The notes beneath the pieces are model-generated. The model was not told the origin of the DNA. It did no database searches and worked only from the letters and a program-made list of their open reading frames with translations. From assembly GCF_051014685.1 (NCBI RefSeq), contig NW_027478594.1, forward strand, positions 744,001-808,000: DNA of 64,000 bases, in the 5' to 3' direction. Of the stretch, positions 25,766 through 38,300 are shown piece after piece. Position numbers and translations under genes: made by a program. Within the stretch, counting starts at the first letter, position 1; every line of letters starts with the position of its first letter. Origin of the DNA: Ptiloglossa arizonensis. Lineage: Eukaryota; Arthropoda; Insecta; Hymenoptera; Colletidae.

Positions 25766-28596
25766 AATGGGAGTTTGAAGTTAAGGAATGGTTGAGAAAC
25801 CATCAAAATTTTCGCAAGTCTGTTACACGAAACCAATAACCACAATGGCCTAGAGGAAAAATACACATACCGATGTAATCGGGCGAGTTTCTACTTTCAG
25901 ATGCAACAGGAATTTCTCGAGTTCGTCAATCCGTTCGCGCGATATGGGAGTTTGAAGTTAAGGAATGGTTGAGAAACCATCAAAATTTTCGCAAGTCTGA
26001 TACTCGAAACCAATAACTACAAATGCCTAGGGGAAAAATACACATACCATTGTAATCGGGCGAGATTCTACTTTCACATGCAACAGGAATTTCTCGAGTT
26101 CGTCAATGCGTTCGCGAGGTACAGCAGTTTGAAGTTAAGGAATGGTTGAGAAATCATCAAAATTTTCGCAAGTCTGATACTCGAATCCAATAACTACTAT
26201 GGCCTAGGGCAAAAATACACAAACCGTTGTAATCGGGCGAGTTTCTCCTTTCAGATGCAATAGGAAATTCTCGAGTTCGCCAATCCGTTCGCGAGGTATG
26301 GGAGTTTGAAGTTACGGAATGGTTGAGAAACCATCACAATTTCGGCAAGTCTGATACTCGAAACCAATAACTACAATGGCCTAGGGGAAAAATACACATA
26401 CCTTTGTGATCGGGCGAGATTCTGCTTTCAGATGCAATAGGAAATTCTCGAGTTCGTCAATCCGTTCGCGAGATATGGAAGTGTGAAGTTAAGGAATGGT
26501 TGAGAAACCATCAAAATTTTCGCTGGTCTGATACTCGAAACCAATAACTGGAATGGCCTAGGGGAAAAGTACACACACCGTTGTAATCGGGCGAGTTTCT
26601 GCTTTCAGATGCAACAGGAATTTCTCGAGTTCGTCATTCCGTTCGCGAGATATGGGAGTTTGAAGTTAAGGAATGGTTGAGAAACCATCAAAATTTTCGC
26701 AAGTCTGATACTCGAAACCAAGAACTACAAAGGCATAGGGGAAAAATGCACATACCTTTATAATCGGGCGAGTTTCCACTTTCAGGTGCAACAGGAATTT
26801 TTCGAGTTCGTCATTCCGTTCGCGAGATATGGGAGTTTGAAGTTAAGGAATGGTTGAGAAACCATCAAAATTTTCGCAATTCTGATGCTAGAAACCAATA
26901 AATACAATGGCCTAGGGGAAAAATACACATACCGTTGAAATCGGGTGAGTTTCTGCTTTCAGATGCAACAGGAATTTCTCGAGTTCGTCAATCCGTTCGC
27001 GAGATATGGGAGTTTGATGTTATGGAATGCTTGAGAAACCATCAAAATTTTCGCAAGTCTGATACTCGAAACCAATAACTACTATGGCTTAGGGCAAAAA
27101 TGCACATACCGTTGAAATCGGGCAAGTTTCTGCTTTCAGATGCAACAGGAATTTCTCGAGTTCGTCAATCCGTTCGCGAGATATGGGAGATTGAAGTTAA
27201 GGAATGGTTGAGAAACCATCAAAATTTTCGCAATTCTGATGCTAGAAACCAATAAATACAATGGCCTAGGGGAAAAATACACATACCGTTGTAATCGGGT
27301 GAGTTTCTGCTTTCAGATGCAACAGGAATTTCTCGAGTTCGTCAATCCGTTCGCGAGATATGGGAGTTTGAAGATATGGAATGCTTGAGAAACCATCAAA
27401 ATTTTCGCAAGTCTGATACTCGAAACCAATAACTACTATGGCTTAGGGCAAAAATGCACATACCGTTGAAATCGGGCAAGTTTCTGCTTTCAGATGCAAC
27501 AGGAATTTCTCGAGTTCGTCAATCCGTTCGCGAGATATGGGAGATTGAAGTTAAGGAATGCTTGAGAAACCATCATAATTATCGCAAGTCTGATACTCGA
27601 AACCAGTAACTACAAAGGCCTAGGGGAAAAATACACGTACCGTTGCAATCGGGCGAGTTTCTGCTTTCAGGTGCAATAGGAAATTCTCGAGTTCGTCAAC
27701 CCCATCGCGAGATATGGAAGTTTGAAGTTAAGGAATGCTTGAGAAACCATCAAAATTTTCGCTGGTCTGATACTCGAAACCAACAACTGGAATGGCCTAG
27801 GGGAAAAGAACACACACCGTTGTAATCGGGCGAGTTTCTCCTTTCAGATGCAATAGGAAATTCTCGAGTTCGTCATCCGTTCGCGAGATATGGGAGTTTA
27901 AAGTTAAGGAATGGTTGAGAAACCATCACATTTTTCGCAAGTCTGATACTCGAAACCAACAACTACAATGGCCTAGGGGAAAAATACACATACCGTTGTA
28001 ATCGGGCGAGATTCTGCTTTTAGATGCAATAGGAAATTCTCGAGTTCGTCAATCCGTTCGCGAGATATGGAAGTTTGAAGTTAAGGAATGCTTGAGAAAC
28101 CAACAAAATTTTCGCAAGTCTGATACTCGAAACCAATAACTACTATGGCCTAGGGCAAAAATGCACATACCGTTGAAATCGGGCAAGTTTCTGCATTCAG
28201 ATGCAATAGGAAATTCTCGAGTTCGTCAATCCGATCGCGAGATATGGAAGTTTGAAGTTAAGGAATGCTTAAGAAACCATCAAAATTTTCGCTGGTCTGA
28301 TACTCGAAACCAACAACTGGAATGGCCTAGGGGAAAAGTACACACACCGTTGTAATCGGGCGAGTTTCTCCTTTCAGATGCAATAGGTAATTCTCGAGAT
28401 CGTCAATCCGTTCGCGAGATATGGAAGTGTGAAGTTAAGGAATGGTTGAGAAACCATCAAAATTTTCGCATGTCTGATACTCGAAACCAATAACTGGAAT
28501 GGCCTAGGGGAAAAGTACACACACCATTGTAATCGGGCGAGTTTTAACTTTCAGATGCAACAGGAATTACTCGAGTTCGTCAATCCGTTCGCGAGG
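25766..28596 (+). repeat. HOR block D, copy 1 of a 16-mer (2,831 bp)
   Basis: This copy is nearly identical to the next 2,831 bp. Shared private variants in the same order include TCTGTTACACG, CCTAGAGGAAAAATAC, CGTTCGCGCGATATGG, the GGTACAGCAG monomer, and a TCATCCGTTCG one-base deletion near 27,875. The length is 16 x 177 minus one because of that deletion. The left edge is set where the alignment to the second copy first shows a mismatch cluster (GAGAAATGG against GAGGAATGG). Confidence 0.9.
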
Positions 28597-31427
28597 AATG
28601 GGAGTTTGAAGTTAAGGAATGGTTGAGAAACCATCAAAATTTTCGCAAGTCTGTTACACGAAACCAATAACCACAATGGCCTAGAGGAAAAATACACATA
28701 CCGATGTAATCGGGCGAGTTTCTACTTTCAGATGCAACAGGAATTTCTCGAGTTCGTCAATCCGTTCGCGCGATATGGGAGTTTGAAGTTAAGGAATGGT
28801 TGAGAAACCATCAAAATTTTCGCAAGTCTGATACTCGAAACCAATAACTACAAATGCCTAGGGGAAAAATACACATACCATTGTAATCGGGCGAGATTCT
28901 ACTTTCACATGCAACAGGAATTTCTCGAGTTCGTCAATGCGTTCGCGAGGTACAGCAGTTTGAAGTTAAGGAATGGTTGAGAAATCATCAAAATTTTCGC
29001 AAGTCTGATACTCGAATCCAATAACTACTATGGCCTAGGGCAAAAATACACAAACCGTTGTAATCGGGCGAGTTTCTCCTTTCAGATGCAATAGGAAATT
29101 CTCGAGTTCGCCAATCCGTTCGCGAGGTATGGGAGTTTGAAGTTACGGAATGGTTGAGAAACCATCACAATTTCGGCAAGTCTGATACTCGAAACCAATA
29201 ACTACAATGGCCTAGGGGAAAAATACACATACCTTTGTGATCGGGCGAGATTCTGCTTTCAGATGCAATAGGAAATTCTCGAGTTCGTCAATCCGTTCGC
29301 GAGATATGGAAGTGTGAAGTTAAGGAATGGTTGAGAAACCATCAAAATTTTCGCTGGTCTGATACTCGAAACCAATAACTGGAATGGCCTAGGGGAAAAG
29401 TACACACACCGTTGTAATCGGGCGAGTTTCTGCTTTCAGATGCAACAGGAATTTCTCGAGTTCGTCATTCCGTTCGCGAGATATGGGAGTTTGAAGTTAA
29501 GGAATGGTTGAGAAACCATCAAAATTTTCGCAAGTCTGATACTCGAAACCAAGAACTACAAAGGCATAGGGGAAAAATGCACATACCTTTATAATCGGGC
29601 GAGTTTCCACTTTCAGGTGCAACAGGAATTTTTCGAGTTCGTCATTCCGTTCGCGAGATATGGGAGTTTGAAGTTAAGGAATGGTTGAGAAACCATCAAA
29701 ATTTTCGCAATTCTGATGCTAGAAACCAATAAATACAATGGCCTAGGGGAAAAATACACATACCGTTGAAATCGGGTGAGTTTCTGCTTTCAGATGCAAC
29801 AGGAATTTCTCGAGTTCGTCAATCCGTTCGCGAGATATGGGAGTTTGATGTTATGGAATGCTTGAGAAACCATCAAAATTTTCGCAAGTCTGATACTCGA
29901 AACCAATAACTACTATGGCTTAGGGCAAAAATGCACATACCGTTGAAATCGGGCAAGTTTCTGCTTTCAGATGCAACAGGAATTTCTCGAGTTCGTCAAT
30001 CCGTTCGCGAGATATGGGAGATTGAAGTTAAGGAATGGTTGAGAAACCATCAAAATTTTCGCAATTCTGATGCTAGAAACCAATAAATACAATGGCCTAG
30101 GGGAAAAATACACATACCGTTGTAATCGGGTGAGTTTCTGCTTTCAGATGCAACAGGAATTTCTCGAGTTCGTCAATCCGTTCGCGAGATATGGGAGTTT
30201 GAAGATATGGAATGCTTGAGAAACCATCAAAATTTTCGCAAGTCTGATACTCGAAACCAATAACTACTATGGCTTAGGGCAAAAATGCACATACCGTTGA
30301 AATCGGGCAAGTTTCTGCTTTCAGATGCAACAGGAATTTCTCGAGTTCGTCAATCCGTTCGCGAGATATGGGAGATTGAAGTTAAGGAATGCTTGAGAAA
30401 CCATCATAATTATCGCAAGTCTGATACTCGAAACCAGTAACTACAAAGGCCTAGGGGAAAAATACACGTACCGTTGCAATCGGGCGAGTTTCTGCTTTCA
30501 GGTGCAATAGGAAATTCTCGAGTTCGTCAACCCCATCGCGAGATATGGAAGTTTGAAGTTAAGGAATGCTTGAGAAACCATCAAAATTTTCGCTGGTCTG
30601 ATACTCGAAACCAACAACTGGAATGGCCTAGGGGAAAAGAACACACACCGTTGTAATCGGGCGAGTTTCTCCTTTCAGATGCAATAGGAAATTCTCGAGT
30701 TCGTCATCCGTTCGCGAGATATGGGAGTTTAAAGTTAAGGAATGGTTGAGAAACCATCACATTTTTCGCAAGTCTGATACTCGAAACCAACAACTACAAT
30801 GGCCTAGGGGAAAAATACACATACCGTTGTAATCGGGCGAGATTCTGCTTTTAGATGCAATAGGAAATTCTCGAGTTCGTCAATCCGTTCGCGAGATATG
30901 GAAGTTTGAAGTTAAGGAATGCTTGAGAAACCAACAAAATTTTCGCAAGTCTGATACTCGAAACCAACAACTACTATGGCCTAGGGCAAAAATGCACATA
31001 CCGTTGAAATCGGGCAAGTTTCTGCATTCAGATGCAATAGGAAATTCTCGAGTTCGTCAATCCGATCGCGAGATATGGAAGTTTGAAGTTAAGGAATGCT
31101 TAAGAAACCATCAAAATTTTCGCTGGTCTGATACTCGAAACCAACAACTGGAATGGCCTAGGGGAAAAGTACACACACCGTTGTAATCGGGCGAGTTTCT
31201 CCTTTCAGATGCAATAGGTAATTCTCGAGATCGTCAATCCGTTCGCGAGATATGGAAGTGTGAAGTTAAGGAATGGTTGAGAAACCATCAAAATTTTCGC
31301 ATGTCTGATACTCGAAACCAATAACTGGAATGGCCTAGGGGAAAAGTACACACACCATTGTAATCGGGCGAGTTTTAACTTTCAGATGCAACAGGAATTA
31401 CTCGAGTTCGTCAATCCGTTCGCGAGG
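28597..31427 (+). repeat. HOR block D, copy 2 of the 16-mer (2,831 bp)
   Basis: It follows copy 1 directly. I noticed only isolated differences, for example CCAATAACTACT near 28,136 against CCAACAACTACT near 30,967; this change removes a stop and lengthens an incidental ORF there. Both copies end with the CAGGAATTACTCGAG and GAGGAATGGG variants. Beyond 31,427 the sequence resembles the start of the unit but has diverged (TGGATGAG, TCTAATACACG), suggesting an older third copy. The low divergence implies a recent duplication event. Confidence 0.9.
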
Positions 31428-34400
31428 AATGGGAGTTTGAAGTTAAGGAATGGATGAGAAACCATCAAAATTTTCGCAAGTCTAATACACGAAACCAATA
31501 ACCACAATGGCCTAGAGGAAAAATACACATACCGTTGTAATCGGGCGAGTTTCTACTTTCAGATGCAACAGGAATTTCTCGAGTTCGTCAATCCGTTCGC
31601 GGGATATGGGAGTTTGAAGCTAAGGAATGGTTGAGAAACCATCAAAATTTTCGCAAGTCTGATACTCGAAACCAATAACTACAAATGCCTAGGGGAAAAA
31701 TACACATACCATTGTAATCGGGCGAGATTCTACTTTCACATGCAACAGGAATTTCTCGAGCTCGTCAATGCGTTCGCGAGATACAGCAGTTTGAAGTTAA
31801 GGAATGGTTGAGAAACCATCAAAATTTTCGCTGGTCTGATACTCGAAACCAACAACTGGAATGGCCTAGGGGAAAAGTACACACACCGTTGTAATCGGGC
31901 GAGTTTCTCCTTTCAGATGCAATAGGAAATTCTCGAGTTCGTCAATCCGTTCGCGAGATATGGGAGTTTGAAGCTAAGGAATGGTTGAGAAACCATCAAA
32001 ATTTTCGCAAGTCTGATACTCGAAACCAATAACTACTATGGCCTAGGGCAAAAATACACATACCGTTGTAATCGGGAGAGATTCTGTTTTCAGATGCAAT
32101 AGGAAATTCTCGAGTTCGTCAATCCGTTCGCGAGATATGGAAGTTTGAAGTTAAGGAATGCTTGAGAAACCAACAAAATTTTCGCAAGTCTGATACTCGA
32201 AACCAATAACTAATATGGCCTAGGGCAAAAATGCACATACCGTTGAAATCGGGCAAGTTTCTGCTTTCAGATGCAATAGGAAATTCTCGAGTTCGTCAAT
32301 CCGATCGCGAGATATGGAAGTGTGAAGTTAAGGAATGGTTGAGAAACCATCAAAATTTTCGCTGGTCTGATACTCGAAACCAACAACTGGAATGACCTAG
32401 GGGAAAAGTACACACACCGTTGTAATCGGGCGAGTTTCTCCTTTCAGATGCAATAGGAAATTCTCGAGTTCGTCAATCCGTTCGCGAGATATGGAAGTGT
32501 GAAGTTAAGGAATGGTTGAGAAACCATCAAAATTTTCGCAAGTCTGATACTCGAAACCAATAACTACAGAGGCCTACGGGGAAAACACACATATCTTTGT
32601 AATCGGGCGAGTTTCTACTTTCAGATGCAACAGGAATTTCTCGAGTTCGTGAATCCGTTCGCGAGATATGGAAGTGTGAAGTTAAGGAATGGTTGAGAAA
32701 CCATCAAAATTTTCGCTGGTCTGATACGCGAAACCAACAACTGGAATGGCCTAGGGGAAAAGTACACACACCGTTGTAATCGGGCGAGTTTCTCCTTTCA
32801 GATGCAACAGGAATTTCTCGAGTTCGTTATTCCGTTCGCGAGATATGGGAGTTTGAAGTTAAGGAATGGTTGAGAAACCATCAAAATTTTCGCAAGTCTG
32901 ATACTCGAAACCAAGAACTACAAAGGCATAGGGGAAAAATGCACATACCTTTGTAATCGGGCGAGTTTCCACTTTCAGGTGCAACAGGAATTTTTCGAGT
33001 TCGTCATTCCGTTCGTGAGATATGGGAGTTTGAAGTTAAGGAATGGTTGAGAAACCATCAAAATTTTCGCAATTCTGATGCTAGAAACCAATAAATACAA
33101 TGGCCTAGGGGAAAAATACACATACCGTTGCAATCGGGTGAGTTTCTGCTTTCAGATGCAACAGGAATTTCTCGAGTTCGTCAATCCGTTCGCGAGATAT
33201 GGGAGTTTGAAGTTATGGAATGCTTGAGAAACCATCAAAATTTTCGCAAGTCTGATACTCGAAACCAATAACTACTATTGCTTAGGGCAAAAATGCACAT
33301 ACCGTTGAAATCGGGCAAGTTTCTGCTTTCAGATGCAACAGGAATTTCTCGAGTTCGTCAATCCGTTCGCGAGATATGGGAGATTGAAGTTAAGGAATGC
33401 TTGAGAAACCGTCAAAATGATCGCAAGTCTGATACTCGAAACCAGTAACTAGAAAGGCCTAGGGGAAAACTACACGTACCGTTGCAATCGGGCGAGTTTC
33501 TGCTTTCAGGTGCAATAGGAAATTCTCGAGTTCGTCAATCCGATCGCGAGATATGGAAGTTTGAAGTTAAGGAATGCTTGAGAAACCATCAAAATTTTCG
33601 CTGGTCTGATACTCGAAACCAACAACTGGAATGGCCTAGGGGAAAAGTACACACACCGTTGTAATCGGGCGAGTTTCTCCTTTCAGATGCAATAGGAAAT
33701 TCTCGAGTTCGTCATCCGTTCGCGAGATATGGGAGTTTGAAGTTAAGGAATGGTTGAGAAACCATCACAATTTTCGCAAGTCTGATACTCGAAACCAATA
33801 ACTACTATGGCTTAGGGCAAAAATGCACATACCGTTGAAATCGGGCAAGTTTCCGCTTTCAAATGCAACAGGAATTTCTCGAGTTCGTCAATCCGTTCGC
33901 GAGATATGGGAGATTGAAGTTAAGGAATGCTTGAGAAACCATCAAAATTGTCGCAAGTCTGATACTCGAAACCAGTAACTACAAAGGCCTAGGGGAAAAA
34001 TACACGTACCGTTGCAATCGGGCGAGTTTCTGCTTTCAGGTGCAATAGGAAATTCTCGAGTTCGTCAATCCGATCGCGAGATATGGAAGTTTGAATTTAA
34101 GGAATGCTTGAGAAACCATCAAAATTTTCGCTGGTCTGATACTCGAAACCAACAACTGGAATGGCCTAGGGGAAAAGTACACACACCGTTGTAATCGGGC
34201 GAGTTTCTCCTTTCAGATGCAATAGGAAATTCTCGAGTTCGTCATCCGTTCGCGAGATATGGGAGTTTGAAGTTAAGGAATGGTTGAGATACCATCACAA
34301 TTTTCGCAAGTCTGATACTCGAAACCAACAACTACAATGGCCTAGGGGAAAAATACACATATCTTTGTAATCGTGCGAGTTTCTACTTTCAGATGCAATA

Positions 34401-35340
34401 GGAAATTCTCGAGTTCGTCATCCGTTCGCGAGATATGGGAGTTTGAAGTTAAGGAATGGTTGAGAAACCATCACAATTTTCGCTGGTCTGATACTAGAAA
34501 CCAACAACTGGAATGGCCTAGGGGAAAAGTACACACACCGTTGTAATCGGGCGAGTTTCTCCTTTCAGATGCAATAGGAAATTCTCGAGTTCGTCAATCC
34601 GTTCGCGAGATATGGGAGTTTGAAGTTAAGGAATTGTTGAGAGACCATCAAAATTTTCGCTGGTCTGATACTCGAAACCAATAACTGGAATGGCCTAGGG
34701 GAAAAGTACACACACCATTGTATTCGGGCGAGTTTCTGCTTTCAGATGCAACAGGAATTTCTCGAGTGCGTCAATCCGTTCGCGACATATGGTAGTTTGA
34801 AGTTAAGGAATGGTTGAGAAACCATCAAAATTTTCGCAAGTCTGATACTCGAAACCAATAACTACAAAGGCCTACGGGGAAAACACACATATCTTTGCAA
34901 TCGTGCGAGTTTCTACTTTCAGATGCAACAGGAATTTCTCCAGTTCGTGAATCCGTTCGGGAGATATGGGAGTTTGAAGTAAAGGAATGGTTGAGAAACC
35001 ATCACAATTTTCGCAAGTCTGATATTCGAAACCAATAACTACTATGGCCTAGGGCAAAAATATACATACCGTTGTAATCGGGCGAGTTTCTGCTTTCAGA
35101 TGCAAAAGGAAATTTTCGAGTTCGTCAATCCGATCGCGAGATATGGGAGTTGGAAGTTAAGGAGTGGTTGAAAAACCATCAAAATTTTCGCAAGTCTGAT
35201 ACTCGAAACCAATAACTACAATGGCCTAGGGGAAAAATGCACATACCTTTGTAATCGGGCGAGTTTCCAGTTTCAGATGCAACAGGAATTTTTCGAGTTC
35301 GTCATTCCGTTCGCGAGATATGGGAGTTTGAAGTTAAGGA
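31428..35340 (+). repeat. Irregular satellite zone with a 3-monomer duplication
   Basis: The 177-bp monomers continue and are related to block D but shuffled. Within the zone, the monomers beginning near 33,470 and 34,000 are a 530-bp (three monomers minus one base) duplication with TACACGTACCGTTGCAATCGG and TTTCAGGTGCAATAGG variants. Several TCATCCGTTCG deletion monomers (176 bp) occur near 33,710, 34,240 and 34,420. I see no coding or regulatory sequence. Confidence 0.65.
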
Positions 35341-38300
35341 ATGGTTGAGAGACCATGAAAATTTTCGCAAGTCTGATACTCGAAACCAATAAGTGGAATG
35401 GCCTAGGGGAAAAGTACACACACCGTTGTAATCGGGCGAGTTTCTGCTTTCAGATGCAATAGGAAATTCTCGAGTTCGTCAATCCGTTCGCGAGATATGG
35501 AAGTTTGAAGTTAAGGAATGCATGAGAAACCATCAAAATTTTCGCAAGTCTGATACTCGAAACCAATAACTACAAAGGCCTAGGGGAAAGATACACATAC
35601 CGTTGAAATCGGGCGACTTTCTACTTTCACATGCAACAGGAATTTCTCAAGTTCATCAATCCGTTCGCGAGATATGGGAGTTTGAAGTTAAGGAATGGTT
35701 GAGAAACCATCAAAATTTTCGCTGGTCTGATACTCGAAACCAATAACTGGAATGGCCTAGGGGAAAAGATACACATACCGTTGAAATCGGGCGACTTTCT
35801 ACTTTCACATGCAACAGGAATTTCTCGAGTTCGTCAATCCGTTCGCGAGATATGGGAGTTTGAAGTTAAGGAATGGTTGAGAAACCATCAAAATTTTCGC
35901 TGGTCTGATACTCGAAACCAATAACCGGAATGGCCTAGGGGAAAAGTACACACACCGTTGTAATCGGGCGAGTTTCTACTTTCAGATGCAACAGGAATTT
36001 CTTGAGTTCGTCAATCCGTTCGCGAGATATGGGACTTTGAAGTTAAGGAATGGTTGAGAAACCATCAAAATTTTCGCAAGTCTGATACTCGAAACCAATA
36101 ACTGGATTGGCCTAGGGGAAAAGTACACACACCATTGTAATCGGGCGAGTTTCTGCTTTCAGATGCAATAGGAAATTCTCGAGTTCGTCAATCCGTTCGC
36201 GAGATATGGGAGTTTGAAGTTAAGGAATGGTTGAGAGACCATCAAAATTTTCGCTGGTCTGATACTCGAAACCAATAACTGGAATGGCCTAGGGGAAAAG
36301 TACACACACCATTGTATTCGGGCGAGTTTCTGCTTTCAGATGCAACAGGAATTTCTCGAGTGCGTCAATCCGTTCGCGACATATGGGAGTTTGAAGTTAA
36401 GGAATGGTTGAGAAACCATCAAAATTTTCGCAAGTCTTATACTCGAAACCAATAACTACAAAGGCCTAGGGGGAAAACACACATATCTTTGTAATCGGGC
36501 GAGATTCTACTTTCACATGCAACAGGAATTTCTCGAGTTCGTCAATGCGTTCGCGAGATATGGCAGTTTGAAGTTAAGGAATGGTTGAGAAATCATCAAA
36601 ATTTTCGCAAGTCTGATACTCGAATCCAATAACTACTATGGCCTAGGGCAAAAATATACATACCGTTGTAATCGGGCGAGTTTCTGCTTTCAGATGCAAA
36701 AGGAAATTTTCGAGTTCGTCAATCCGATCGCGAGATATGGGAGTTGGAAGTTAAGGAGTGGTTGAAAAACCATCAAAATTTTCGCAAGTCTGATACTCGA
36801 AACCAATAACTACAATGGCCTAGGGGAAAAATGCACATACCTTTGTAATCGGGCGAGTTTCCAGTTTCAGATGCAACAGGAATTTTTCGAGTTCGTCATT
36901 CCGTTCGCGAGATATGGGAGTTTGAAGTTAAGGAATGGTTGAGAAACCATCAAAATTTTCGCAATTCTGATACTCGAAACGAATAAGTGGTATGGCATAG
37001 GGAAAAAGCACACACACCATTGTAATCGGGCGAGTTTCTACTTTCAGATAAAACAGGAATTTCTCGAGTTCGTCAATGCGTTCGCGAGATATGGGAGTTT
37101 GAAGTTATGGAATGGTTGAGAAATCATCAAAATTTTCGCAAGTCTGATACACGAATCCAATAACTACTATGGCCTAGGGCAAAAATACACATACCGTTGT
37201 AATCAGGCGAGTTTCTGCTTTCAGATGCAATAGGAAATTCTCGAGTTCGTCAATCCGATCGCAAGATATGGAAGTTTGAAGTTAAGGAATGCTTGAGAAA
37301 CCAACAAAATTTTCGCTGGTCTGATACTCGAAACCAACAACTGGAATGCACTAGGAGAAAAGTACACACACCGTTGTAATCGGGCGAGTTTCTGCTTTCA
37401 GATGCAATAGGAAATTCTCGAGTTCATCAATCCGTTCGCGAGATATGGAAGTTTGAAGTTAAGGAATGGTTGAAAAACCATCAAAATTTTCGCAAGTCTG
37501 ATTCTCGAAACCAATAAGTGGAATGGCCTAGGGTAAAAGTACACACACCGTTGTAATCGGGCGAGTTTCTGCTTTCAGATGCAATAGGAAATTCTTGAGT
37601 TCGCCAATCCGTTCGCGAGATATGGGAGTTTGAAGTTAAGGAATGGTTGAGAGACCATGAAAATTTTCGCAAGTCTGATACTCGAAACCAATAAGTGGAA
37701 TGGCCTAGGGGAAAAGTACACACACCGTTGTAATCGGGCGAGTTTCTGCTTTCAGATGCAATAGGAAATTCTCGAGTTCGTCAATCCGTTCGCGAGATAT
37801 GGGGGTTTGAAGTTAAGGAATGGTTGAGAGACCATCAAAATTTTCGCTGGTCTGATACTCGAAACCAATAACCGGAATGGCCTAGGGGAAAAGTACACAC
37901 ACCGTTGTAATCGGGCGAGTTTCTGCTTGCAGATGCAATAGGAAATTCTCGAGTTCGTCAATCCGTTCGCGAGATATGGAAGTTTGAAATTAAGGAATGC
38001 ATGAGAAACCATCAAAATTTTCGCAAGTCTGATACTCGAAACCAATAACTACAAAGGCCTAGGGGAAAGATACACATACCGTTGAAATCGGGCGACTTTC
38101 TACTTTCACATGCAACAGGAATTTCTCAAGTTCATCAATCCGTTCGCGAGATATGGGAGTTTGAAGTTAAGGAATGGTTGAGAAACCATCAAAATTTTCG
38201 CTGGTCTGATACTCGAAACCAATAACTGGAATGGCCTAGGGGAAAAGATACACATACCGTTGAAATCGGGCGACTTTCTACTTTCACATGCAACAGGAAT

